Source of the DNA: Halobacillus litoralis
GTDB taxonomy: Bacteria; Bacillota; Bacilli; Bacillales; Halobacillaceae
Length of the DNA stretch: 64,000 bases
Reading direction: 5' to 3'
NCBI RefSeq assembly: GCF_009856355.1
Contig: NZ_WMEW01000002.1
Location: 407,434 to 471,433 of the forward strand
The position numbers were made by a program, and so were the translations under genes. The stretch's first letter is position 1. Each line of letters starts with the position of its first letter. Shown one piece after another: positions 18,178 to 26,900 of this stretch. The notes beneath the pieces are model-generated. The model saw only the letters and a list, made by a program, of their open reading frames with translations, made no database searches and was not told the origin of the DNA.

Positions 18178-18403
18178 TTAGAAGGCTGTTGGAGTGGGTA
18201 TGATTGCACACGATGAGTCCTAACCACACACACTATTAAATCAGTATTCCTTATGATTAAAGTCGATGTCTGCTTATATAAAGGGGGCAATAATAATGAA
18301 ATTCTGCCCCAGAATGATTAACATGAATCGAGTTTCTTCATTAAAATATTGTCATATCCTATCACTTACACATACAATTTATGTAATGCTAGATAATAGA
18401 TAG
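18178..18403. repeat. Element-end direct repeat, copy 2 (internal att arm)
   Basis: Begins with core TTAGAAGG (18178-18185) and follows copy 1 (11209-11445) for about 225 bp, with substitutions and small gaps. Contains a GGGGCA...TGCCCC inverted repeat (partly lost in copy 1). It ends about 12 bp before the ATG of the SRA-HNH gene, so it probably also holds that gene's promoter. Confidence 0.85.
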
Positions 18404-18414
18404 GAGAGAGAATC

Positions 18415-19539
18415 ATGCCACAACAAAATAAATGGATAAAAGCAGTTATTACTGCCTTAAGTAACTTGGATGGTAAAGGATCACTAGATGAGATATATGA
18501 AGAGGTAAAAAACGGCAGTACAATAACATTGAATACATATACAGATTGGAAAGCACAAATTAGAAAAAACCTTTATCTACACTCAAGTGATTGTGAAATT
18601 TTTCGTGGCACTCCCGGTGATGATAATGACTTAATATACGCGACTGATGAAAAAGGATCAGGAAGATGGGGACTACGAAATTATAAGAAAAAGAAAAGCA
18701 TTTATCCCTTTGTCACAGGACAAGTATATAAACGCTCTGACATTCATGATGAATTCGGAGGTAATAGACAGAGAGGAATATCAGCCTGCAGAAATCATCC
18801 ATTGATATTTATCTTTTCTGGCAAATCTGGAGAAGATTACGGATATAAAGATGGCTGGCAAGATGCCAATACCTTTTTTTATACAGGTGAAGGACAATCT
18901 GGAGACCAAGTTTTTAAAGAGGGAAACAAAGCACTAGGAGAACATATTAAGAACGGGAAAGATGTTTATTTATTCGAGAAGACAGATTCAGCACCTTCTG
19001 GAATGTATGAATTTAAAGACCAACTTACTAACATTGGATATCATTATAATACAGGTAACGATAAAGAAGGAAATCACAGAAAGATGATTGTCTTTGAGTT
19101 TGAGACCACACAGAAAATAAATAATGATAGCAATAGCACAGAACCCACAATAGGCTCAAAAGATCTAAGTGACTTGCGTAACATAGCTCTAAAAAATGTA
19201 AATGACTACGAAAGTTTAACCTATCAACAACGCAAAACAATTATCCGTAAGAGAGCAGCAGCTATTAAAAAATATGCTCTAAAAAGGGCGAACGGAATTT
19301 GTGAAGCATGTAAAGAAGACGCTCCCTTTCAAACACAAGATGGAAGTCCATTTCTTGAAGTACATCACCTGCAAAGACTTTCGGATGGCGGCCCTGATCA
19401 CCCTGAAAACGTAGCTGCGATCTGTCCTAATTGCCATCGTAAAGCTCATTATAGTAAAGATGCCAAAGAATTCAATAAGTATATTGTTGAATTAATCTCA
19501 GAGAAAGAAAATACTCTAACTAATAAAATAGGTAAATAA
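18415..19539 (+). CDS. SRA-HNH (ScoMcrA-like) modification-dependent restriction endonuclease
   Basis: 374 aa. N-terminal ~80 residues look like a winged-helix (LSNLDGKGSLDEIYEEV). Middle, residues ~100-215, resembles the ScoMcrA-type SRA/YDG-like domain: YKRSDIHDEFGGNRQRGIS, IFIFSGKSG, DGWQDANTFFYTGEGQSGDQ and GNKALGEHI. C-terminal HNH nuclease: CEAC, then LEVHHLQRLSDGGPDHPENV and CPNCHRKAH, with paired zinc-binding CxxC. Enzymes of this type cut modified (5-methylcytosine or phosphorothioated) DNA. RBS GGAGAGAG before ATG 18415. First gene inside the presumed ICE left end, followed by a NUDIX gene. Confidence 0.82.
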   Translation: MPQQNKWIKAVITALSNLDGKGSLDEIYEEVKNGSTITLNTYTDWKAQIRKNLYLHSSDCEIFRGTPGDDNDLIYATDEKGSGRWGLRNYKKKKSIYPFVTGQVYKRSDIHDEFGGNRQRGISACRNHPLIFIFSGKSGEDYGYKDGWQDANTFFYTGEGQSGDQVFKEGNKALGEHIKNGKDVYLFEKTDSAPSGMYEFKDQLTNIGYHYNTGNDKEGNHRKMIVFEFETTQKINNDSNSTEPTIGSKDLSDLRNIALKNVNDYESLTYQQRKTIIRKRAAAIKKYALKRANGICEACKEDAPFQTQDGSPFLEVHHLQRLSDGGPDHPENVAAICPNCHRKAHYSKDAKEFNKYIVELISEKENTLTNKIGK

Positions 19540-19592
19540 ACTTTAAGATCTAAAAAATACATATTGTGTAGAGCTACTAGGAGGAAATAGTA

Positions 19593-19985
19593 TTGAAGCC
19601 AATAATTAATGTTGTGGGAGCCGTTATTATGAGTAATGGTTATGTCCTTTGTGCTTTAAGAAGTGCAAATATGTCACTTGCTCTCCATTGGGAGTTTCCA
19701 GGAGGCAAAATTAAAGAAAACGAAACACCAGAGGAAGCACTGAAGAGAGAAATAAAAGAAGAACTTAATTGTGACATAGTTGTCCAGTCGAGAGTTGAAG
19801 AAACCACTAAGGAGAGTGACTCCAACATTATAAACCTTTCTACATATAAAGCTAAAATTATTGCTGGAGTCCCTGAGGCCATTAAACATGAAGAATTACG
19901 GTGGGTGAATATTATAGAACTTAGAAATCTTAAATGGGCATCTGCAGACATTCCGACGGTTAATCGTCTAATGTATGAAATGTGA
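19593..19985 (+). CDS. NUDIX hydrolase, MutT-like (deoxy)nucleoside triphosphate pyrophosphohydrolase
   Basis: 130 aa. Complete NUDIX box at residues ~37-59: GKIKENETPEEALKREIKEE, matching Gx5Ex7REUxEExGU apart from the last Gly. Length and N-terminal VVGAVIMSNGYVLCALRS fit the MutT/8-oxo-dGTP branch. TTG start with AGGAGG 7 nt upstream. It lies 53 nt after the HNH gene on the same strand, likely co-transcribed, so it may service the restriction module or sanitise nucleotides. Confidence 0.85.
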   Translation: MKPIINVVGAVIMSNGYVLCALRSANMSLALHWEFPGGKIKENETPEEALKREIKEELNCDIVVQSRVEETTKESDSNIINLSTYKAKIIAGVPEAIKHEELRWVNIIELRNLKWASADIPTVNRLMYEM

Positions 19986-20583
19986 TATGTCATTTATAAA
20001 TTGACCACTTTCCTTTTATCTTTATAAGGATAAACAGACAGAATTCCACTCTTTCTAAATGAACGAACTTTCATTCGGTTGTAGCAATAAGCAAGTACAT
20101 GAGTTTTGCGGACTTCTATAACCCGAATTTTCTCCGCTCATGTTCCCCTTTCAATCGATATAAATCATTTCAAGGCTTTCTTTAGTACCTGTATCTTAAC
20201 ACGAACGTTTGTTATTTTTGTTATGTACAATATTACATCTTAATAAGAAGTAAACTGGAAAATGAAGGTCTAATAATAGAGAAATCAAGTATTTAGAAAT
20301 GGCCATCTTTTACGATGATACAGCTACAAAGATAAAATGAACGAAAATTGGCTCGGCAAGTAAATACGAAACAGGCCTGTTCTTGTTGCTCAAGGGGATC
20401 CACTCAAGATATCGATGAATTTTATTGGGATACCCGCAAAATTTAGTGAAGAAGTGGAGGATTTCGAGCTTAAAACTGAAGAGTAACCATGCTTACATAA
20501 AATTCACAAAACAATTTTAGCAAAACATGACACCAAAGCCTCCTATCTAACGATTATAGAGTAAGGAGGCGAAGAACAAAGCA
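19986..20583. other. 598-bp gap with no confident gene
   Basis: Holds a possible inverted repeat around 20060-20085 and, at about 20380-20485 on the plus strand, an open stretch (reading PVLVAQGDPLKISMNFIGIP... up to a stop) that lacks a start and looks like a gene remnant. The promoter of the 67-aa gene should be in the last 60 bp. Nothing else recognised. Confidence 0.35.
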
Positions 20584-20787
20584 ATGAAAAAGCTGGACAA
20601 GTGGCAAGAGGTTTTAGTTGAGCAGGATTTGACCGATGAATTGAAGCAGGTATTAAAAGAGATCCATATGTATTTAGGTGATCTGGATTATGAGATTAAT
20701 CGATTGAAATTCAAAGCTCTTACTTGTGAGGGGTACTTAGAAGGTTTGGGGCAAGGAGATTTAATTACGGATGAGGACAAACACTAA
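20584..20787 (+). CDS. Small uncharacterised protein (67 aa)
   Basis: A charged, probably helical protein (MKKLDKWQEVLVEQDLTDEL...), without a motif I recognise. TAAGGAGGCGAAG lies ~10-13 nt before the ATG, and a hairpin terminator follows, both arguing for a real gene. It lies alone between the NUDIX gene and the defence operon. Confidence 0.6.
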   Translation: MKKLDKWQEVLVEQDLTDELKQVLKEIHMYLGDLDYEINRLKFKALTCEGYLEGLGQGDLITDEDKH

Positions 20788-20795
20788 TTTAATAA

Positions 20796-20832
20796 ACCTG
20801 GTTCCGTCAAATTCGACGCAACCAGGTGTGTT
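20796..20832 (+). terminator. Probable terminator of the 67-aa gene
   Basis: Stem ACCTGGTT/AACCAGGT with an inner CGTC/GACG pairing, then GTGTGTTTT. T-run is short but position directly after the stop supports it. Confidence 0.6.
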
Positions 20833-20926
20833 TTCAAACAAAGTCAAGTTATATTAGACTTTCTAAACAAATCACCAGCTTTTTCTATAAAAATTCATGT
20901 CGTTATTTGGTTTCATTGGATATGAG

Positions 20927-20945
20927 AAAACGGTATGCCGCCCAT
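20927..20945. repeat. 19-bp dispersed repeat, copy 2
   Basis: Identical to 14585-14603 (AAAACGGTATGCCGCCCAT). Lies in the gap between the 67-aa gene and the nuclease-like gene. Confidence 0.7.
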
Positions 20946-21081
20946 GGATTCACCTAGTTAAATAGTGTTAAATAAATACCGAAACACTTTCTGATTCAAG
21001 GTAATCTCAAGGTCAAGAACAAATTCTGGATTATTATAACGTAACCATAAATGCATTAAAGTATGTCATCAAGTATGTCAA

Positions 21082-21564
21082 TTACACTAAGTTTAACCTT
21101 TTCAAAACGCTAAGCTGACTATTAGATGCTTCAACAATTACTGAATAATCCTTTTGAACCCAGATCTGTATAAGTTGCAATTTTTCTAGTGAACTTTTTA
21201 CTTTTTGAACCCTTTGTCTAATTCTAGGTATATCCGGGTTAGCCATAGCTAAAATTGCATTTGAATGTTGTTCATTATCGTATTCCATGAGCTTACATAC
21301 CTGCATATAAGTATGCGTTTTTATTTGATTAGTATCAAATACTAGTGTTTTTTCATGTTTGTTGGCTTGTGAACCTTTGGATTCCACAAAAATTGCCCAC
21401 TCATCCTTTGATCCTCTCACATCTATTCCAGTTTTATTACCTGAGAGGTATTTCACATTTTCAAACCTTGCCTTTTTTAGAAAATTTGCTACAGCAATGT
21501 TTACTTCATCTTCATTCATAACAAATGGATCAGGGTTCAAAAGGTTAGAATTAGTTACAGGCAT
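21082..21564 (-). CDS. PD-(D/E)XK nuclease-like protein
   Basis: 160 aa. NIAVANFLKKARFENVKYL, then GIDVRG and IFVESKGS fit the Asp and E-x-K motifs of restriction-endonuclease-like folds, with helix and strands arranged as expected. A GGGAGAGACA site precedes ATG 21564. It is on the same strand as, and 239 nt beyond, the UvrD-like gene, so it may be the last member of the large defence operon or an independent transcript. Role in DNA degradation is inferred. Confidence 0.6.
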   Translation of the reverse strand: MPVTNSNLLNPDPFVMNEDEVNIAVANFLKKARFENVKYLSGNKTGIDVRGSKDEWAIFVESKGSQANKHEKTLVFDTNQIKTHTYMQVCKLMEYDNEQHSNAILAMANPDIPRIRQRVQKVKSSLEKLQLIQIWVQKDYSVIVEASNSQLSVLKRLNLV

Positions 21565-21802
21565 ATAATGTCTCTCCCTCTATGTTTACTTTCATACCAT
21601 TACAGCAAACACTATAAAAGGTCAATTACCATTCCTAAGTGGCTCTATATCTACACTCTCACTACTTGGTCGATATGCTTCCTCAATTATATATTTTACT
21701 TTTATCGAAACTGGCTTTATAAGGAATTATGGTTTTGTGTTGTTTAGTATATAACATCGCATAAGTTTCACATTGTGAATCTTTATTTATAAATACTTCT
21801 TT

Positions 21803-23944
21803 TTATAACACTTCACTTTTCTCTCCATAAGAAGTAACTACCAAGTAATCCCTTGCTCGGGTTGCAGCTACATATAGTAATGATTTTTCTCTCTGTAAAA
21901 GGTCACTTCTTGAGATTTCATCAGCAGCTTTCTTTAGAACATTTTCTGGAGGTATAACACCCTTATTTACAGATGCGATGATAATGTGAGAGAATTCTAG
22001 CCCTTTGACTCTATGCATAGTAGCAAGACGAATACCTTCACCTTGATTAGTCTTACTAGGATCTAAAATAGTAGATGCAATTCCAAGTTCATCAAATAAT
22101 GGTTTATACACGTCTTTAATTAAGCTCTTTGATCTTGCAACTAAACAAAGATTTGACAGCTTAACATCATTAGAAATAGCATTATGGACAAAATCAGTAA
22201 TAAACCTTAATTCATCATCTAGTTTATTAAAATGACGTAATTCAGGATCTAACCCATGTAATAATGACTTATACCCTTTTTGATCATCTAATCCTTCATC
22301 TAAATCATCATACGAGAGTCCATCAATTATAGAAACAGCCCACTTTCTAATTTGCTCTGTAGTTCGATAGTTAACTTTTAACCTTTTTGATCGTCTACCC
22401 AGCACATTTATTCCACTATGACTTAGTACTACTTTATTTTTATAGATACGTTGATGTGTATCCCCTACTATAAATAAGTCGTTTGGACCTTCGGGAATAA
22501 TTGTACGAATTAGTTTAAAGTCTTCTTGGTGTAAATCTTGAGCCTCATCGACAATTGCAGCTTTATAGGGCACTACAAAATCGTTTTGTTCTACAATCAT
22601 TCGGGCTTCTCGTACGATATCAACCCACTCTTTAATGTTATGCCTGTTTAAAAAGCTACGGTAGTCCTCAAAAACTTTCCATATCTGTTTACGTTGTAAT
22701 CGAGATATTCGAGTACCTCTTCCAATTCTTTTTGCTCTTAAATATTCTTTTTCCGTTGAAATGCCTTTACGTTGAACAACATCTTCCCATTCTTCACGAT
22801 AGAATGATTCATCAAAACCTAATTCTTCGGTTGATACAGCGATTTCCCATGCATGTTTCACCTGTTCTCTTATCTCATGCGAGGAAACAGTTTGAAAGTT
22901 TTCGTCATATCTCTTTAGAATACGACTGGCCAGACTGTGCACAGTCGTGACTATGATTCGTTTTCTTAAAGACTCTGGAACGATGGAATCTAATTGGTTT
23001 TTGATAACCTTTGCTAAGTTTGCAGTAAAAGTCAAAAAGATGATACTATCTGATGTGTTTGTAAACACTTCTTCGACTAAGAATTTCGCCCTGTGCATTG
23101 CTGCAACTGTTTTCCCAGTTCCAGCTCCCCCCAAAACGCGAACGGGGCCTTTATTATTGTTTTTTACAATTTTCTCTTGTGTTGGATGAAGAAATACTCT
23201 CCATTTTTCCAACGGTGCATTCAACATATCGAGCAAATCCTCATTAGAAGTTACCGTTGCAAACCTTCTCTTTGTATCTGGATTATCTAATGCCTTTTCA
23301 AAATCATCGGGATCAATTTCTTCGTTGTCAGGTTCTCTTCCTAGTTCAACTAATATTTCTTCAAAACTAAATCCCGCAGCGAGGGAGAGCAAACCTTCAT
23401 ATGCTTCGTCTGGTAAATGTTTTCTAATCTGTTCTAACTCTTCTTCATTTTCTAATCTCCTAATAGAAGGCAATAATAATCTTGGAACACCTAATTTTTG
23501 AAGTTGTTTATCTGTATAATCATCGAATAATAAATACTCCTGTTTATCTTCTTTATTACTTTCTTCTACTTCATCAACAACTTCATTTTCAACTTGTTCT
23601 TTCTCAATAATTTCAGTATCAATTATTTGTAATCCACCAGTTTCACTATTGATTTCAAACACTTTATTTTTTGCCCATCGCATGGCTTCATCATGATGAT
23701 CTACCCAAACAAGAAGGTACACATCTCCCTTGGGGGGATGAATTACTACAGCACGGTAACTTAATCCTATTCGAACCGTCCTAACTTTTTTATCTTTGAC
23801 GTCATTAATAGGTTCATAGTTAATACTAGATTGCGTAGGATCCTTTCTAAATTTCTCAGTGAATTCCCGAACTTTCTTTTGTTCTGACTTTGGTATATTA
23901 GACATTGATTTTAAAAATTCAGCACCAATAGCTATTTTAGGCAA
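21803..23944 (-). CDS. UvrD/Rep-like SF1 helicase with a RelE-like N-terminal domain
   Basis: 713 aa. Residues ~1-100 resemble the RelE/ParE toxin fold (FLKSMSNIPKSEQKKVREF, VRTVRIGLSYRAVVI, VYLLVWVDHHDEAMRWA). After an acidic linker the SF1 core starts near residue 265: GGAGTGKTVAAMHRA (Walker A), TFTANLAKVI, AAIVDEAQDLHQED (Walker B), VGDTHQRIY, then LATMHRVKGLEFSHII and LYVAATRARDYLVV. A DNA helicase likely to act with the neighbouring methylase and helicases. TTG start behind GGGGGAGGAG, 16 nt after the DUF1998 helicase gene. Confidence 0.82.
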   Translation of the reverse strand: MPKIAIGAEFLKSMSNIPKSEQKKVREFTEKFRKDPTQSSINYEPINDVKDKKVRTVRIGLSYRAVVIHPPKGDVYLLVWVDHHDEAMRWAKNKVFEINSETGGLQIIDTEIIEKEQVENEVVDEVEESNKEDKQEYLLFDDYTDKQLQKLGVPRLLLPSIRRLENEEELEQIRKHLPDEAYEGLLSLAAGFSFEEILVELGREPDNEEIDPDDFEKALDNPDTKRRFATVTSNEDLLDMLNAPLEKWRVFLHPTQEKIVKNNNKGPVRVLGGAGTGKTVAAMHRAKFLVEEVFTNTSDSIIFLTFTANLAKVIKNQLDSIVPESLRKRIIVTTVHSLASRILKRYDENFQTVSSHEIREQVKHAWEIAVSTEELGFDESFYREEWEDVVQRKGISTEKEYLRAKRIGRGTRISRLQRKQIWKVFEDYRSFLNRHNIKEWVDIVREARMIVEQNDFVVPYKAAIVDEAQDLHQEDFKLIRTIIPEGPNDLFIVGDTHQRIYKNKVVLSHSGINVLGRRSKRLKVNYRTTEQIRKWAVSIIDGLSYDDLDEGLDDQKGYKSLLHGLDPELRHFNKLDDELRFITDFVHNAISNDVKLSNLCLVARSKSLIKDVYKPLFDELGIASTILDPSKTNQGEGIRLATMHRVKGLEFSHIIIASVNKGVIPPENVLKKAADEISRSDLLQREKSLLYVAATRARDYLVVTSYGEKSEVL

Positions 23945-23960
23945 TTACTCCTCCCCCTTT

Positions 23961-26900
23961 CTAATTTAAACTATCTAATAATGACGTTACATTATGATCT
24001 ATCTCGGCTAGTAAAAATACTTGCCATTGTTTTCCCTTAAGAATTTTAAGTAAATTCTCGTCTTCATCAAGTAAAACACCTACTTTTTTATCTTCCCACG
24101 CAAGCTCCAATTCTCCCACTGTGCCTTGACTAGATGCAACTTCATAGCCTATTTCTGGTACAGAAGCTTTATTTTCCATTAATTCATGAAGGATTGCTTC
24201 GCAACTCTCATCTACTATTTCGAAACGCTCCAGCCATTCTTCAGACATATCATTATCCGATTGTGTTTCAAGTGACAGATCGTCTCCAAATTCTTCAATT
24301 AATTCCCTTGAAACTTGATATACATTAGGTAAGAACTGGAGTAAATTACTTAATCGCCAGAATTCATTCCATGTACGCTTATAATCTTCTTGGTTTCGAC
24401 TTGTGTGGTCATCTTCTATCCGTATGATTCCTTCAATAGATTTAGGATTTAAGACTCCTTTTCCACCTTTTATTAATAAAAACATCTGTTGGAATTGTTG
24501 AAATGGAATTAAAAAGAACCCTTTTAAAATGTCACTCTTTGAAAATTTGTTTTTTGGAATATACAAGTAATCCCCTGGAGGTGCCTCCTCAGATATCTCG
24601 ATTTTAGGTTTGATATCTGAAGTTGCAATTGTTCTTAATTTTGAAAATCCATATTCCTCTGATATTTTCGGGCGGTTTTCTATCCAAGAAAATAAAATGG
24701 CCATAGCAAGCCTTGCCCAATGTTCCTGCCTTGGATTCTTCAAAAGAGTTATGAGTTGAGTAATTTTATTCTCATTAACTAGTGTCTTCTGAGTACCTTG
24801 AAGAGGGTTCTTGATTCCGTTACCATATTGAACTACTTTGTTAGCTTCATCAGGTGCTAGTAGCATGCTTTGTGATTCTTGATTATTGTTAAACTCCTCG
24901 ACGTCTTCCCATGTAAGTGTCCATACCAGATACTGCTCTGAATCTCTGATGGCCATCCTTTTACGAATATCTTGTCCAATTTCCCCTCTTCTTTCATCAG
25001 GTTTTACATGGTACTTAAATCCATCTAAGAAAACCGCAATTGGGGCTACATCAGAATTTTGGCTTATTGGATAAAAGACAAAATCTGGTCTACTAGAAAT
25101 CAGCACATTATCATCTCTGTTTAAATCTACTTGTGGCACAAGTCTCCACCAGTTTTCATTATCCAATGTAAATTCATAGCTTTGCTTACCTTGATAAATG
25201 GTTTGGTTCCAAGCTTTGTCAATGGTAAGTGAGCTAATATATGCCTTAAAGCTATTTAAAAATCTTTCTTCAAGCTCACTTTCAACAAGGCTATCGATAG
25301 TTACATTAGATAATGTCGTAGTTGATTCCAACTTATCTCTTTGATCTAAAATTTGTTTTAGCAAATCTATTCCTTGTGTTCTTGATATTGAATCAATTTC
25401 GAATTGGTTCTGATAAGCATACAAACAACGGTAACATCCATCTTTCTCGTCATCATTTTGACATTCACATGCAACTAAAGCATCGTATGCTTTCTGTAAT
25501 ACTTCCATAAAAGTGTCTGTTTCAACAAGGTTTTTTAAATAACCAGTTCCTCCGGGTACCTCATCATAGATTACTAAATAATGACGGCTTCCATGTTCCT
25601 CACCTTGAACTGGTTCAAAGTGATCTCTGACAAATAAATGCCCTGGATCTCCTTTATAGAACTCTCTTAACCCAAGTTCCAAACAAGCTTTAAATGTTAA
25701 CAATTTTTCGGATTGTTGTGTGGTAGATACAGGTACTAACATCCTTATTGCTTCGGAAGTAATTTCTCTATACAGCACTACATTTGTCCATGCTTCTTTT
25801 TGATCTTGATTTTGTTGGTTGTACTTACAGTTATATCGATGTCTTGGTTGGTTATGTCCTTCAATGAATACTGGCTTTTCAACAATTCCACAGTCTTTAC
25901 AAACACTAAATCCAGTTTTAGATACTTCATCTCCAGCAATTTCCATTTTGTTATTTAAAGCTAAATTCTGTTGATAACCAAAATTAATTTCTTTCATCTT
26001 TACTTCGTTTAAATACTCATACCCAAAAGGAATATCATCAATTACAAATGCCTTACTATCTTGATTTTTTTTGATGTCAAAGAAATGTTGAATATGGAAC
26101 CTGATGTTCTCCCGTTCATCTCCTTCATCTATCATTGAACTAGCAACTTCATCTGTTTTTGATTCAAAATACTCCAGTTTCAACATTTCGCGATTTTGAC
26201 CTTTATCTTCCCACGCTGTACTACCACACCTAGGACATGCAGTTTTATAATGAGATTCGGTTATTAATTCTGTATGCGTACAGTTATTACAAAACTTCCA
26301 CTTCTCAATCTTAGAGTTTTTTATTCCCCCAGTATCTATTTGATCTATTAAAATCTTTCTTCTCGAAGCATAAAAGGTATTATATGGCGCGAACTCTCTT
26401 AAAGCAGATCTTGCGGGCCTTAATAACTCAAACACTTCATACGGGTCTTCTTCCTCATTTAAACGCCTTTTCTTTATAATAGCTCTTAACTTTATTCCGC
26501 TTTCTGGGAAGGCATAGTTTGGTAACAATCCTTCATTTGTGAAAAGTTCTAATGGATATTTCTCTTTAATTTCATTCATCATTCGAAAAACAAGTTTTCT
26601 TTCATTTTCTAATTCTTTGATCTTAATTTCAAAATCTTCTATTACTAATTTGTTCGCTTCTATCTTTTTCAATTCAGTTCTAATACTCGAAGACAATTTC
26701 TTAAACTTCTCTAATTCTTTCTCTGTTTTTGTAATAACGTGCAAAATAGAATTTTCGAGCGTATTTTGTTTTACATATTCATGAAGCATTTCATTGTTAG
26801 AGGAAGATAAAATGCCTTCATAAAGACTTGTGAATTTATTTATTAAAGTTGACTTTTTCTTCTCATAAAACTTAATAAACGTGTCAGGAAATTCACCTTT

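Noticed and set aside
20380..20485. Open plus-strand stretch before the 67-aa gene
   Set aside because: No start codon in a proper setting and an upstream in-frame stop; at most a remnant.
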